From Microcaldota archaeon (GTDB lineage Archaea; Micrarchaeota; Micrarchaeia; Micrarchaeales; Micrarchaeaceae): a stretch of DNA of 41,085 bases. Below are positions 23,523 to 32,517 of this stretch, one piece after another. A program made the translations under genes and the position numbers. Positions within the stretch are counted from its first letter, which is position 1; every line of letters starts with the position of its first letter. Location of the stretch: the NCBI GenBank assembly GCA_021827525.1, contig JAKAVJ010000010.1, positions 1 through 41,085 of the forward strand. Direction: 5' to 3'. The notes beneath the pieces are model-generated. The model made no database searches, was not told the origin of the DNA, and saw nothing but the letters and a program-made list of their open reading frames with translations.

Positions 23523-24104
23523 ATGGCAACTTTCATAGATCCGCTCACAGTGATGCTGCTGAGCTTAGGCATGAGCGCCCTGCTTCTCGCCTTGTATTAC
23601 TTTAAGGTGGGCAGCGGCAAGAAAGACATAAGCTCGCTGGTGGTGCCAGCGTTCATTCTCGGTTTGTTCAATGCGGTAAGCGGCTTCCTGATGTCGTTCA
23701 CATGGCCCCTTCCGGGATCCTACAACATGCTGTTCGGGGACCCGTTGCTGGTGCTTGGCCTGCTGATGATAGCCGGCTCGTACATGATAAGCAAGGGCAT
23801 GGACGTGAAGGTGCTCTCGCTCCTGGGATTTCTGCTCGGCGTATACCTGATCGTTGGGATGATAGGCATAACGCAGTTCGGTATGGAGTCAGGCAATGAC
23901 TGGCTTACTGCAACAGGGCTTTATGCATTCAGCATGCTTGCAGCAATATTCTCGCCGATACTGTATCTTAAGCCAAAGGGCTCGGGCAAGTATGCGTACT
24001 ACTTCGAAGTGTTCCTGCTCGTGGTAGTGATGCTCTTCGCATTGCTCATAGGGTATATGGGATTGGACGAGCACCTAGGTGCGTTCAGCACGTACTTCCC
24101 GTGA
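23523..24104 (+). CDS. Multi-pass membrane protein, DUF981-like
   Basis: 193 residues with about six hydrophobic helices and short loops. The pattern FIDPLTVMLL near the start and FTWPLPGSYNMLFGDPLLV in the middle resembles the DUF981 family of archaeal membrane proteins. No charged catalytic residues stand out. Function unknown. Followed directly by a hairpin and T-run that look like a terminator. Confidence 0.72.
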   Translation: MATFIDPLTVMLLSLGMSALLLALYYFKVGSGKKDISSLVVPAFILGLFNAVSGFLMSFTWPLPGSYNMLFGDPLLVLGLLMIAGSYMISKGMDVKVLSLLGFLLGVYLIVGMIGITQFGMESGNDWLTATGLYAFSMLAAIFSPILYLKPKGSGKYAYYFEVFLLVVVMLFALLIGYMGLDEHLGAFSTYFP

Positions 24105-24116
24105 ATGGACTTTGAT

Positions 24117-24147
24117 GGCTATGCAAGTGCATAGCCCGTTTCTTTTT
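24117..24147 (+). terminator. hairpin plus T-run after the DUF981-like gene
   Basis: GGCTATGCA-AG-TGCATAGCC is a perfect 9 bp stem (24117-24136) followed by CGTTTCTTTTT. It begins 13 bases after the stop codon. Archaeal termination depends mainly on the T-run, so the hairpin may have another purpose. Confidence 0.6.
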
Positions 24148-24203
24148 ATACTATTTGATAGGGTATTTTATATCTATCAATTGGTTAAGTATCTACTGAT
24201 TCT

Positions 24204-25232
24204 ATGCGTATCTCCGATCCGCTGTATGGAAAGTTTGAGATTGAGGATGGAGCCATAATCGACCTGATGAAATCCAAGCCGATGGAGAGGATAAAGCACG
24301 TATCGCAGCAGGGCATACCAAAGGAATTCGACTTTGAGGGTGCAACGAACCACGGCAGGTACGAGCATTGCGTAGGTGTGATGCTCCTACTCAGGAGGCT
24401 GGGCGCAAGCGAGGAGGAGCAGATCGCAGGGCTGCTACATGATGTTTCGCATACCGCATTCTCACATACTGCAGATATGGTGTTGGGCAGCTATGCCGAC
24501 CAGGGGCTACAGGACTCGCTGCACGAGGAATATTTCAATAAGGGTGAGCTCAAGGAGGTGCTAGAAAAGCATGGTTTCGACCCGAGCAGGATATCCAACG
24601 AAAAGCTTTTTGGACTGCTGGAGAGGGACATACCAGACATGTGCGCTGACAGGGTTGACTACTCGCTCAGGGGCTATTATTACCAGGGCCATTCCGAGCC
24701 TATAGAGATGGTCAAGCACATAGTAAATCATGAAGAGGAGATGGTATTTGATTCCAAGGAATATGCAGTAAGATACGGGAAGCTCTTCATGCACATGCAG
24801 AGGAGCGAATATGGCAACAGGGACAATATAGCGATAAGGTACGCATTCGCGACAGCCATAAAGAGGGCTTTCGATGAGGGTGCAATAACCAGGGATGACA
24901 TAGTGTACGGAACCGATGACCAGGTGGTCGAGAAGGCAAAAAACGCGCACATCAAGTATGTCGACGATGTATTTGACGCCCTGAGGCGCGGGAAATTCTC
25001 AGTGGAGGATGGCGGAAGCGTGAAGCTGAAGGCAAAGTCGCGCTATGTTGACCCTAAGTTTCTGGATGGCAGAGTGCTCAGGAGGGCGAGTGAAGCCGAC
25101 AGCGATTTCAGGGAAAGCCTGGAAAAGTCAAAATCCGAGGATGTCAGCGGCTATAATGTCATGATAAGGATTGGCGATATAGCGGCTATAACTCTTGGAA
25201 AAGTCAAAATCAAAGGATGTATGACAGGATAA
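24204..25232 (+). CDS. HD-domain phosphohydrolase (SAMHD1/dGTPase-like)
   Basis: 342 residues. Metal ligands of the HD fold are in place: His55 in HGRYEHCVGVM, His79-Asp80 in GLLHDVSHTAFSHTAD, and the late Asp in CADRVDYSLRG. The opening segment (ISDPLYGKFEI...MERIKHVSQQG) is typical of COG1078 HD proteins. A dNTP triphosphohydrolase or nucleotidase role is the family expectation. The last 40 residues are unusual: an imperfect duplication of the DNA (25121-25246) covers the stop, so the C-terminus appears to have been rewritten. Confidence 0.9.
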   Translation: MRISDPLYGKFEIEDGAIIDLMKSKPMERIKHVSQQGIPKEFDFEGATNHGRYEHCVGVMLLLRRLGASEEEQIAGLLHDVSHTAFSHTADMVLGSYADQGLQDSLHEEYFNKGELKEVLEKHGFDPSRISNEKLFGLLERDIPDMCADRVDYSLRGYYYQGHSEPIEMVKHIVNHEEEMVFDSKEYAVRYGKLFMHMQRSEYGNRDNIAIRYAFATAIKRAFDEGAITRDDIVYGTDDQVVEKAKNAHIKYVDDVFDALRRGKFSVEDGGSVKLKAKSRYVDPKFLDGRVLRRASEADSDFRESLEKSKSEDVSGYNVMIRIGDIAAITLGKVKIKGCMTG

Positions 25233-25246
25233 GAATTGGCGGTATT
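25121..25246 (+). repeat. imperfect direct duplication at the 3' end of the HD-protein gene
   Basis: GGAAAAGTCAAAATCCGAGG (25121) recurs as GGAAAAGTCAAAATCAAAGG (25197), and ATGATAAGGATTGGCGATAT recurs as AGGATAAGAATTGGCGGTAT. The second copy lacks about 14 bases and is read in another frame. AGCGGCTATA also occurs twice (25145, 25181). The spacing is 76 bases. It looks like a local duplication that replaced the original stop. Confidence 0.8.
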
Positions 25247-25263
25247 ATCATTGGCTGAAATCA

Positions 25264-25300
25264 TAAAAAAGAAAAAGAATGGCCAAAGCGTGCTTTGGCC
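25264..25300 (-). terminator. hairpin plus T-run ending the minus-strand surface protein gene
   Basis: On the minus strand GGCCAAAG-CACG-CTTTGGCC (25300-25281), a perfect 8 bp stem, is followed by ATTCTTTTTCTTTTTTATGA. It lies 35 bases after the stop at 25335. Confidence 0.7.
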
Positions 25301-25334
25301 GGTTTATGCATAACTGCTTGCTTCTTCTGCCACT

Positions 25335-26309
25335 TTATATCAAGCCGCTTGTGGATGTGTTCACCACAGGGCCTGGCAGCGTCGTTATTGATGGACTCAC
25401 TGACGTGCTCAGCGAGGTCTCATTGAGCTGCAGGTTCACAGTACCTGATAGGCCCGGCAGGCTGGTGCTTGCAGAGCCGCTGTTCAAAACCTCTTGGATG
25501 GACATCGTCAGCGGCACATAGTACGTATCTGACAGGCACATGCTGAACGATGCGTTCATGTTAGCACCGGTAGGTATGATAGAGCTTACTGTTGAAACCG
25601 TGCTGGTTGAGCTCAATGCGCTCGCATTTATGTCCATATAACCGGAGGTCATCACGCAGCTGTAGCCGTTGTATGAAGACTGCTTGACTGAAGTGAAGTG
25701 CATGCTGCCGTTGAGTTTGTTTAGTGTTGTAGTGTTTATCAGGCCGGATGTTGACACAGGCGGCTGGCACTGGTAGCTCGAGTTAGTAGAAGATGAATTC
25801 AGGCCGAAGGAACTGAGAAGCGATGATTTGGCGCAGGAGTACATCTCGCCGTTATTAAGGATGACAACGAGCGTCAGGTTGCCTAGAAACGGAATTTTAG
25901 ATACATTGACGTCTGCCCTGACGTTAGAATTGTACTTCATCAGGTCTATCTTCATTGGCATTTTCATTGTCAGATTTGTGCCTCCGCTTACCGCATTTAT
26001 GTCTGCGACACCGGAATAACTTATGTTAAGCTGGCTAGTGTTTGTGAATTTTGAGTCTACGCTCTGTGCAAAAGTCTTAATCGGCATGTTCTTGTTCGAT
26101 GATATGAGGTTATATAGTGGGTTTGATTGCTGCGACTTAGGAAGCATGAGCACTGCTGCCGCTATTATCACTACAATAACCACTATTGCAATGGCATAGA
26201 TGGCTGTCTTGCCACCCTTCTTCGCGGCTTTTACCGGATTAGGCTGCGGTGTGGGCGTCGGTGTAGGCGCTTGCGCAGCGTTCCCGCTTTGTGGATTCTG
26301 CCCGTACAT
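25335..26309 (-). CDS. Membrane-anchored exported Ser/Asn-rich protein
   Basis: 324 residues from ATG 26309 (MYGQNPQSG); the tracked start at 26333 lies between the TATA box and the likely transcript start. A Pro/Thr-rich cytosolic start (APTPTPTPQPNPV) precedes one TM helix (TAIYAIAIVVIVVIIAAAVLM, about 35-55). The exported domain has four Cys and many N-glycosylation sequons. Strand patterns (LNISYSGVADINAVSGG, VRADVNVSKIPFLGNLTLV) resemble an outer lipid-binding (LolA/LppX-like) fold, but this is weak. No family assigned. Confidence 0.72.
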   Translation of the reverse strand: MYGQNPQSGNAAQAPTPTPTPQPNPVKAAKKGGKTAIYAIAIVVIVVIIAAAVLMLPKSQQSNPLYNLISSNKNMPIKTFAQSVDSKFTNTSQLNISYSGVADINAVSGGTNLTMKMPMKIDLMKYNSNVRADVNVSKIPFLGNLTLVVILNNGEMYSCAKSSLLSSFGLNSSSTNSSYQCQPPVSTSGLINTTTLNKLNGSMHFTSVKQSSYNGYSCVMTSGYMDINASALSSTSTVSTVSSIIPTGANMNASFSMCLSDTYYVPLTMSIQEVLNSGSASTSLPGLSGTVNLQLNETSLSTSVSPSITTLPGPVVNTSTSGLI

Positions 26310-26340
26310 AATATCACGATCTCTTAGTAGCATTAAAGGT

Positions 26341-26348
26341 ATTTAAAT
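26341..26348 (-). promoter_or_regulatory. TATA box of the surface protein gene
   Basis: Minus strand CAATTTAAATACC, about 32 bases before the ATG at 26309. Confidence 0.5.
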
Positions 26349-26384
26349 TGATAGGAATACGGGTTGGCCATGCCACGGGAGGGA

Positions 26385-26427
26385 CGGATCCGACACCGCA
26401 TGCCCGGCATAGAATGCCTGTGATCCG
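26385..26427. other. nested inverted repeats between two minus-strand genes
   Basis: CGGATC (26385-26390) pairs with GATCCG (26422-26427) and encloses a perfect hairpin GGCAT-AGA-ATGCC (26406-26418). No T-run follows on either strand. It could be a structured RNA end of the EEP-family gene transcript or a protein-binding site. No known RNA family is recognised. Confidence 0.35.
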
Positions 26428-26457
26428 CCAGGGTAGCTTATTACCTGTCCAGACTAT

Positions 26458-27228
26458 TCATTCAAAATCTGCATATAATGGCAGATGGTCGGACACAACA
26501 TCGTTTAGAACATCGAATTTGTTGATTTTTATTTTATCCGAAGCAAAGATATAGTCTGCAAACCTGCCTTTATTTGATGGTGCAAGAGCACTGCGCGTAG
26601 AATTTATCTTGAATTCTTTTACTAAATTTATCATCTCTTGCTCCAGCATGTGCACACTTTCTGTAGATATGTCGAGGTTAAAATCTCCGCATAATATCTT
26701 GCGCCCGCCAAAACCTGACATCATCCTTAAAATGTTCGTCGACTGCTCTATCCTTTCCGGTGTATCGCCCTTTCCGCCACCCTGCCAGAGCCCGTGCACG
26801 TTTGCTATAAAATATGTATTCCAATCATTCGAAATTTTTGCATATTGCATAATGCTGCCTACCTCGAAGGGTTTTCCTTCATATACAACTCTGATCTGCT
26901 TGTGCACCCAAGCGGCCCGTACGTCGGCTTCCATTCCGTCCCTTACAAACATCGCCAGCTTCTCGGAACCTTCGCTATAAGACTCCGACAAGAAGCCCCG
27001 GAAGCCTGTTAGCACGTTCTCTAGTCTACCATATAAGTCCTGAACCTCTTCAGACTTAGTCCCTTGATATAGCCGCTTTATAGCTTCGGCTTCTTTTCCG
27101 GCTTTGGAATTGGCGTCTAAAACCTCCTGGAAACAGAAGATGTCTACCTCCTTTTTCTTACGCTCGAGAAATTCGGCAAGTTTGCTGTATACCCTTCCGC
27201 CCCATACATTCAAAGAGATTAGCCTCAT
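26458..27228 (-). CDS. Endonuclease/exonuclease/phosphatase (EEP) family hydrolase
   Basis: 256 residues, whole domain. Motifs in order: ISLNVWGG (metal-binding Asn), FCFQEVLD (catalytic Glu), FIANVHGLWQGG (His), ILCGDFNLDIS (Asp and Asn), VSDHLPLYADF (Asp-His pair). All catalytic residues are present. There is no signal peptide. The substrate may be DNA, RNA or a phosphodiester metabolite and cannot be told. Base composition is somewhat more A/T-rich than neighbours (AAA/TTT-rich codons), which may mean transfer. Confidence 0.9.
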   Translation of the reverse strand: MRLISLNVWGGRVYSKLAEFLERKKKEVDIFCFQEVLDANSKAGKEAEAIKRLYQGTKSEEVQDLYGRLENVLTGFRGFLSESYSEGSEKLAMFVRDGMEADVRAAWVHKQIRVVYEGKPFEVGSIMQYAKISNDWNTYFIANVHGLWQGGGKGDTPERIEQSTNILRMMSGFGGRKILCGDFNLDISTESVHMLEQEMINLVKEFKINSTRSALAPSNKGRFADYIFASDKIKINKFDVLNDVVSDHLPLYADFE

Positions 27229-27298
27229 ATATTATTACCAGCCAGTAACTTCATCCAAAAGTTTCACACTATTTACTGAAATTTGCCTATACGGCATG

Positions 27299-27423
27299 CG
27301 CCAGGGTAGGGATTTGAACCCTAAAGCCCTTGCGGGCACCGGTTGCCTTGTTTGCATCACTGATCAGCTCTTGATGTTTTCAAAACTCAAGACCGGCGCG
27401 ATACCGGATTCCGCCACCCTGGC
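27299..27423 (-). tRNA. tRNA-Ser (anticodon TGA) with a 41-base intron
   Basis: Class II tRNA. Acceptor GCCAGGG/CCCTGGC with discriminator G (archaeal Ser, not Leu); short D-stem GCG/CGC; anticodon stem CCGGT/ACCGG; loop CTTGAG...A; variable arm stem GCCC-GCAA-GGGC; T-arm TAGGG-TTCAAAT-CCCTA. The intron is placed after position 37, at about 27345-27385. It contains TCAAG, complementary to CTTGA of the anticodon loop, as needed for the bulge-helix-bulge splice substrate. The mature length is 84. Exact splice points may shift by a few bases. Confidence 0.92.
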
Positions 27424-27503
27424 ATAACTAACTATTTATTCTGCGAAAAGTAGTTATTAAGCTTTTGCTTATTGCCGATATCCGCTAGCCTTGAAGGCGT
27501 GCA

Positions 27504-28847
27504 TCATGCGGTGGTGACCTTTACGCCTTTCACGAGCACGTCTGGCATTATGGAGTAATCTGGAGCGTCCCAGGAGCTCGCCTGCTTAGACGAAGAGCTG
27601 ACAGCCTCTATGTTCCTTATCATGCGGAGCATGTTGTCGTGTATCCTTATTCCAACTATCGACCGGACATCAAGCTGCTTTATGGCGAATTTGGGCTCGC
27701 CGTTTTCTATGTATATTGCAAGATTGCGGGGCACTGTCGAGAAATCGCCATTCTCTTCGTTGTCGAATCTAGTATACCATGTGCCCGTTACCAGTATCCC
27801 GCGCTTGATTTCTCTTATTAGCGAGTCTTCGTCCCTGACCTTCGACTTGTAATCGAGTACAAGGGTGTTGGTCCTTGGGTCTATAAGGCCCGCATTGCCT
27901 GTGCTTTTGACACCGTACTTCTTGGCTGTAGACCAGTTATGCAGGTAGTTCTTGAGGACCCCATTTTCTATCACAGGCGTCTTCTGAGTTGGATAGCCCT
28001 CATCATCAAACGGAGATGAGCCAATGTACGCATCGTTTGCCCCGTCATCATATATGCTGAGGCCATTGCCCCCTACCTCCTTTCCAAGCTTCCCCGACAG
28101 GAAGCCGCCGGTTTCAACGCTCGATATGAGTGCCATGTCGGTTATGTTCTGCATCAGGTTTGATGCGGGCGATGGGGAGTATAACACATCGTAAGTGCCT
28201 GATTTTATCTTGCCGAATCCTGATGCCCTGTCAAGCATTGCGGAGGTTTCCCTCCCGAATTTCCCTGGATTGAGCTTGCTGAGGTATTTCGAGGCGGCTA
28301 CATCCTGGTATGAGAAGCCTTTGCCGTCCACCCTGAGAGAAAGCCTTATGTTCGCAGAATCGTAATGCCCCATTATGCCATTGCTCGTACCCATACTGAA
28401 CCTCATATTTTCTACTATGACCATGCCTGATACGTTTTCGACCTTGCCTGTCAGCGCCCCGTTGATGGCTGCAGATGCAACATCCGCTATGTCGCTGTTT
28501 TCAAGGCTTTCGAGCCTCTTGTCATATTCTGGGGCCTTGCCGTACTTGAACTTCCCAGCCGCTATGCCGTTGTAGTCGTCCTTTGGCTTTACGAGCTTTA
28601 GTGTTGTCTTGGCATTCCGTATAGCTGTGCGCATGCTCTGCATGTCGACCTTAGGCACGTCGCTAGCAACTATCCTCTTATCATGCGTAAGGTACACCTG
28701 CCCCGATGCATCGCGGTCCTCGACCATCGAATTGACCTCTGAGTTGGCAATCTTCAGATAGTGCACCGATGATTGCTCTATGCTTACTATTACGTCTTCA
28801 AACCCCAATGACTTGGCATACTTTATGCTATCTCTTATTATGTCCAT
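27504..28847 (-). CDS. pmbA: PmbA/TldE-type metalloprotease subunit
   Basis: 447 residues from ATG 28847 (the tracked start at 28850 is TTG). It aligns with the non-zinc-binding partner of the TldD/TldE protease: YHYLK-like opening (HYLKIANSEVNSMVEDRD), FSYQDVAASKY, YDVLYSPSPASNLMQNI, and the conserved end region TGTWYTRFDNEENGDFS. It lacks the HExxxH motif, as expected. TldD/E cleave unfolded peptides and process modified peptides in bacteria; the archaeal role is unclear. It follows tldD by 4 bases and surely forms the complex. Confidence 0.92.
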   Translation of the reverse strand: MDIIRDSIKYAKSLGFEDVIVSIEQSSVHYLKIANSEVNSMVEDRDASGQVYLTHDKRIVASDVPKVDMQSMRTAIRNAKTTLKLVKPKDDYNGIAAGKFKYGKAPEYDKRLESLENSDIADVASAAINGALTGKVENVSGMVIVENMRFSMGTSNGIMGHYDSANIRLSLRVDGKGFSYQDVAASKYLSKLNPGKFGRETSAMLDRASGFGKIKSGTYDVLYSPSPASNLMQNITDMALISSVETGGFLSGKLGKEVGGNGLSIYDDGANDAYIGSSPFDDEGYPTQKTPVIENGVLKNYLHNWSTAKKYGVKSTGNAGLIDPRTNTLVLDYKSKVRDEDSLIREIKRGILVTGTWYTRFDNEENGDFSTVPRNLAIYIENGEPKFAIKQLDVRSIVGIRIHDNMLRMIRNIEAVSSSSKQASSWDAPDYSIMPDVLVKGVKVTTA

Positions 28848-28851
28848 CAAA

Positions 28852-30237
28852 CTACCTATTGAACTTCAACAATGCTGATGCGCCGCCATTAGTTACTGGA
28901 ACGCCCTGCTCCGGCTCGCCCTTGCCGCATGTCGCAAGGTATAGATTGAAATCCTTGCCGACCAGCGCCACTGCGTGCCAAAACTTCAAAGTGCTTGTCT
29001 CGAGCTTGTAGTTCATGACCGGCTCGGCTATTCTTCCATTCCTTATCATGTAAGCCTCATTGCCCTGGTACATTGAAAAGCTCCTCGTATCGTCTATGTT
29101 CCAGCCGTTGAAGCTCTTCACGTATATCCCGTTGCGGGCCTCGCTAACAAGCTCGTCAAAAGTGGCGCTGCCCTTCTGCAGGTATGTATTGGACATGCGC
29201 ACTATGGGCTCGAAGGAGTATGCGCTCGACCTCGCTGAGCCGTTGCTCCTGATGCCAAGCATGGCGGCGTATTCCCTGTTTGTGAGCAGCTCGTTCTGTA
29301 TGCCTCCCTTTATTATTGTCTTTTTTCTGCCTATGACCCCTTCATCGTCATATTTGTAGTATCCGTTGGACCCGCTTATCTGCGGCTCGTCCATTATGGT
29401 AACCGCTTCGCTGCCTACTTCGAGGCCAAGATTGCCGCCGTTTATGTAGCTGGTGCCTGCCTGCGCTGCCTCCCTGCCGAAGACCCTGTCTGATTCGTTT
29501 GGATGGCCTATGCTCTCGTGCACCGCTATGCCGCTTATCTCAGGCGATATCACGACGTTCTTTATTCCGCGCATCTCCTGCGCGCTAAGGTTCTTCCCAT
29601 TCTGTGCAGCCTCGTACAAGCCGGATATCTCATCATCGAGCCTGCGCTCCAATGTATTCATTGATAGAGCCTCGAGACCGCCCACGCCGCCAAGCTGCAT
29701 GAACCTTGAGCGCGTTCCCTTCTTGCCGGCAATTATGAAATTGGAGTACACGTTGATTATGGGCATGCGTGCCTCTATCCTTGACCCGCAATCGTTCATG
29801 AATGCGCTTTTGGCATGCGAGAAGTTTATGTATACGCTCCTGTATTTGACGCGCTTGTCCTGCAGATAATTGTCAATTTCAAGTATTGCATCCTTTATTC
29901 CGTCTATATCAGGCTCCTTCTTCCCCTTGACAATATCCTTGCCCTTTACCGCCGGCTCGTCAGACATGCCGACCTTCCTGCCTGGAAGGCCGCGGGCTCT
30001 GGATACCATGGACTTTACAGATTGCTTATCGATGAGATTTGTCGACATGGAATATAGGTTGCCCTTTGACATCATGCGTACTCGTATACCGGAGCCGCTG
30101 GATGAGAATATTCCGTTGAACTTCCCCTGCTCTATGGCAGCGCCCATCGCTGCATATTCCTCTGCATATGCCTCGGCGAATCCATCGCTCCTCTTTGATG
30201 CTTCTGAATACGCGTAATCGATGATGTCTGTTGCCAT
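28852..30237 (-). CDS. tldD: TldD-type zinc metalloprotease subunit
   Basis: 461 residues from ATG 30237; the tracked start at 30288 adds a non-conserved stretch. It carries the zinc motif HESIGHPNESD (HExxxH) and the family landmarks GSGIRVRMMSKG, VVISPEISGIAVHES, DDEGVIGRKKTIIKGG and the C-terminal VALVGKDFNLYLATCGKGEP, with the conserved Cys-Gly. Catalytic half of the TldD/TldE heterodimer. Forms an operon with pmbA. Confidence 0.94.
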   Translation of the reverse strand: MATDIIDYAYSEASKRSDGFAEAYAEEYAAMGAAIEQGKFNGIFSSSGSGIRVRMMSKGNLYSMSTNLIDKQSVKSMVSRARGLPGRKVGMSDEPAVKGKDIVKGKKEPDIDGIKDAILEIDNYLQDKRVKYRSVYINFSHAKSAFMNDCGSRIEARMPIINVYSNFIIAGKKGTRSRFMQLGGVGGLEALSMNTLERRLDDEISGLYEAAQNGKNLSAQEMRGIKNVVISPEISGIAVHESIGHPNESDRVFGREAAQAGTSYINGGNLGLEVGSEAVTIMDEPQISGSNGYYKYDDEGVIGRKKTIIKGGIQNELLTNREYAAMLGIRSNGSARSSAYSFEPIVRMSNTYLQKGSATFDELVSEARNGIYVKSFNGWNIDDTRSFSMYQGNEAYMIRNGRIAEPVMNYKLETSTLKFWHAVALVGKDFNLYLATCGKGEPEQGVPVTNGGASALLKFNR

Positions 30238-30352
30238 GCAATCAATTTGCATGCAACGGAAAAAAAGATATATTGTTGTTGGATGCACGTTTATCTTAGG
30301 TAAACTGCATGGTTAGGCAACTTCTATAAATATTGATTGAGATTCGGAGTGC

Positions 30353-31192
30353 ATGGATTCTTTCTTCCTTTCGGGATACCACATTGAACGCATACTCGGC
30401 CTTGGCAGGGGCGAGTTCGCAATCAGTCTCGACCTTGGTGTATCGAATGGCAGCATACGCGTATACGATGACAGGATAGAGATGCCTGACGGGCAGGATG
30501 TGATGGTTGAAACCCTGTCCAAGCTCCATAAAAGGCGCTCGCGCAACGACTGCTTCATGGTTGCCGATGGCGACATCAAATGGCTCTATGCATTCGAGGG
30601 CAACTCGACATACAAGCTCTATGAGCCGAAGATGGACTGGCCCACAACAATAGAGATAAACGGCAGCTTCATGCACACTGTATCTACGTCTACGCCTAAG
30701 CAGGAGGCGAATGCCAAAGTGAGTGCGTTGGGAAAGGTGAAGGGCGAGGCATTGGATACGGTGTTTGGCTTGGGGTATACATCCGCGCTGCTGAACGAGG
30801 GAGGCGCATCAGGAGTGCTGAGCTACGAAATATCGGATACTGTGCTTGAGCTCGCAAGAGTTAATCCATGGTCAAAGGGCGCGTTCGGCAGCAGCATACA
30901 CGTAATTAAGGGGGATGTGGCTGAAGAAATACGCAATCTTGAGAGCTCCAGGTTCGATGCCGTGCTGCACGATCCCCCTACACTGCAGAGCACTACCAGG
31001 CTTTATTCGGGGGAATTCTACAGGGAGATGTACAGGGTGCTCAAGCCTGGAGGAGTGCTCTACCATTTTATAGGCACAAAGGTGCAGAACCCGAAGCACA
31101 ATTACAGGAGGGGCATAATAAGCAGGCTGCGTCAATGCGGATTCTCTGTAAAGGATGCATATAGGGGAGTAAGGGCGGAGAAACCAGCATGA
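30353..31192 (+). CDS. Predicted SAM-dependent methyltransferase (COG2521-like)
   Basis: 279 residues. The first 100 residues form a beta-rich N-terminal domain (FAISLDLGVSNGSIRVYDD). The Rossmann part has motif I ALDTVFGLGYTSALL, acidic end of strand 2 in LSYEISDTVLELARVNPW, then the catalytic-loop-like AVLHDPPTLQS and the YRVLKPGGVLYHFIG strand. This is the archaeal COG2521 pattern, distantly like spermidine synthase and RNA methyltransferases. The substrate is unknown. It starts near-leaderless and is divergent from tldD; the MFS gene follows after 16 bases. Confidence 0.85.
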   Translation: MDSFFLSGYHIERILGLGRGEFAISLDLGVSNGSIRVYDDRIEMPDGQDVMVETLSKLHKRRSRNDCFMVADGDIKWLYAFEGNSTYKLYEPKMDWPTTIEINGSFMHTVSTSTPKQEANAKVSALGKVKGEALDTVFGLGYTSALLNEGGASGVLSYEISDTVLELARVNPWSKGAFGSSIHVIKGDVAEEIRNLESSRFDAVLHDPPTLQSTTRLYSGEFYREMYRVLKPGGVLYHFIGTKVQNPKHNYRRGIISRLRQCGFSVKDAYRGVRAEKPA

Positions 31193-31208
31193 GTCATGGT
31201 GTTTCAGC

Positions 31209-32486
31209 ATGAGCATAAAGGAAAGGCTAAGCAAGGACATGTCAAAGCGCGACGTATGGATGTATTCGACGCTCCCATATCAGATAGCATACGGGCCTAT
31301 AGGCACCATAATAGCACTGTTCATACTTGACCTTCACGGCACTGTCATAGACGTATCATACGCAATGGCAACGTTCTACCTTGTATCCATAATCGCTTCG
31401 GTGTTCTGGGGCTGGGCGATAGATGCATACAATAGCCGCAGGGTATTTGTGTTCATTGCCTACGCGGGAGTAGGGGCTGTGCTCGCAGTGATGGCTTATG
31501 CAACAAGCATAGTAGAAGTGATAGCCCTCTTCGGCGTGCTATCATTCTTCACCGCTTCGGCGGCTACGCCGCTGAGCCTTCTGGTCATGGAAACGATAGA
31601 GAAAAAGCTGTGGGCTAGGGGATTCTCGAAGCTGCAGATGCTGGGCAGCATAGGCGGGGCCCTTGGACTGCTTGTGGCTTCGGTAGTCACTGGCTTCCTG
31701 CCGCTGAGGATCCTCATGCTCATACTGATACCTTTCACCATAGCCTCGTTGATCATAGCCTTCGCGATAAGGGAGCCGAAGAAGGCGCTTGAGAGGAGGG
31801 AGATAATCAAGAACAGGCTTGCGCTCAGGGTAAGGCTGATGATGCACAGCCTGCTATTCATAAGGCTGCCGAGCCCGCATTTCATAAAGTCGGTATTCGC
31901 ACCAATCGGGGCAAAAAGGATGCAGGACCTGACGCTCGTATATATAGCGCTGTTCGCCTTCTACCTGGGCAGCGGGATATTCAACACAGCGTACGTGCCT
32001 GGGCTCAGGAAGGTCGGCCTTCTCAATATCTACGTATTTGTAGTTATATTCGGCGGCTACGCAGTGCAGACTATGGCGTTCTACCTCTCAGGTAGGTATA
32101 CAGAGGCAAAGGGGGAGCGCAGGACCATAATCGAATCGCTCTGGCTCAGGGCAGCGGGGTATATAGCCATAGGGCTGGTTTTCGTACTTGTATCTGGATA
32201 TGCTGGCTTCATAGTCAACCTGTTCATATACGCCATGGCGGCAGGACTGGCATATGCAGTTTTCTACACGGCATCGAACACGCTGCTGTTCGAAGAGATA
32301 GGCAGCGAAAAGAGAGGCAGGAAGCTAGGGGTCTACAGCGGAATTGTGGGCTTGGGCTACCTGCTCGGCTCGTTGATTGCCGGATATGCTGCGTTTTTCA
32401 TTGGGTACTGGTTTGCATTCGTTGCCTCTGGCGCATTGATAATATGCTCTATAGCTGTATTCTACAGATTCTACGGCAGCAGTTAG
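31209..32486 (+). CDS. Major facilitator superfamily transporter
   Basis: 425 residues with about 12 hydrophobic helices in two halves and a long basic central loop (EPKKALERREIIKNR...). The loop between helices 2 and 3 (GWAIDAYNSRRVFVFIAYAG) is the MFS A-motif position. The second-half counterpart is SGRYTEAKGERRTIIE. The substrate cannot be predicted. No regulator is adjacent. Confidence 0.87.
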   Translation: MSIKERLSKDMSKRDVWMYSTLPYQIAYGPIGTIIALFILDLHGTVIDVSYAMATFYLVSIIASVFWGWAIDAYNSRRVFVFIAYAGVGAVLAVMAYATSIVEVIALFGVLSFFTASAATPLSLLVMETIEKKLWARGFSKLQMLGSIGGALGLLVASVVTGFLPLRILMLILIPFTIASLIIAFAIREPKKALERREIIKNRLALRVRLMMHSLLFIRLPSPHFIKSVFAPIGAKRMQDLTLVYIALFAFYLGSGIFNTAYVPGLRKVGLLNIYVFVVIFGGYAVQTMAFYLSGRYTEAKGERRTIIESLWLRAAGYIAIGLVFVLVSGYAGFIVNLFIYAMAAGLAYAVFYTASNTLLFEEIGSEKRGRKLGVYSGIVGLGYLLGSLIAGYAAFFIGYWFAFVASGALIICSIAVFYRFYGSS

Positions 32487-32517
32487 ATGCGCGCAATTGG
32501 CAGTCAGATATTAATAT

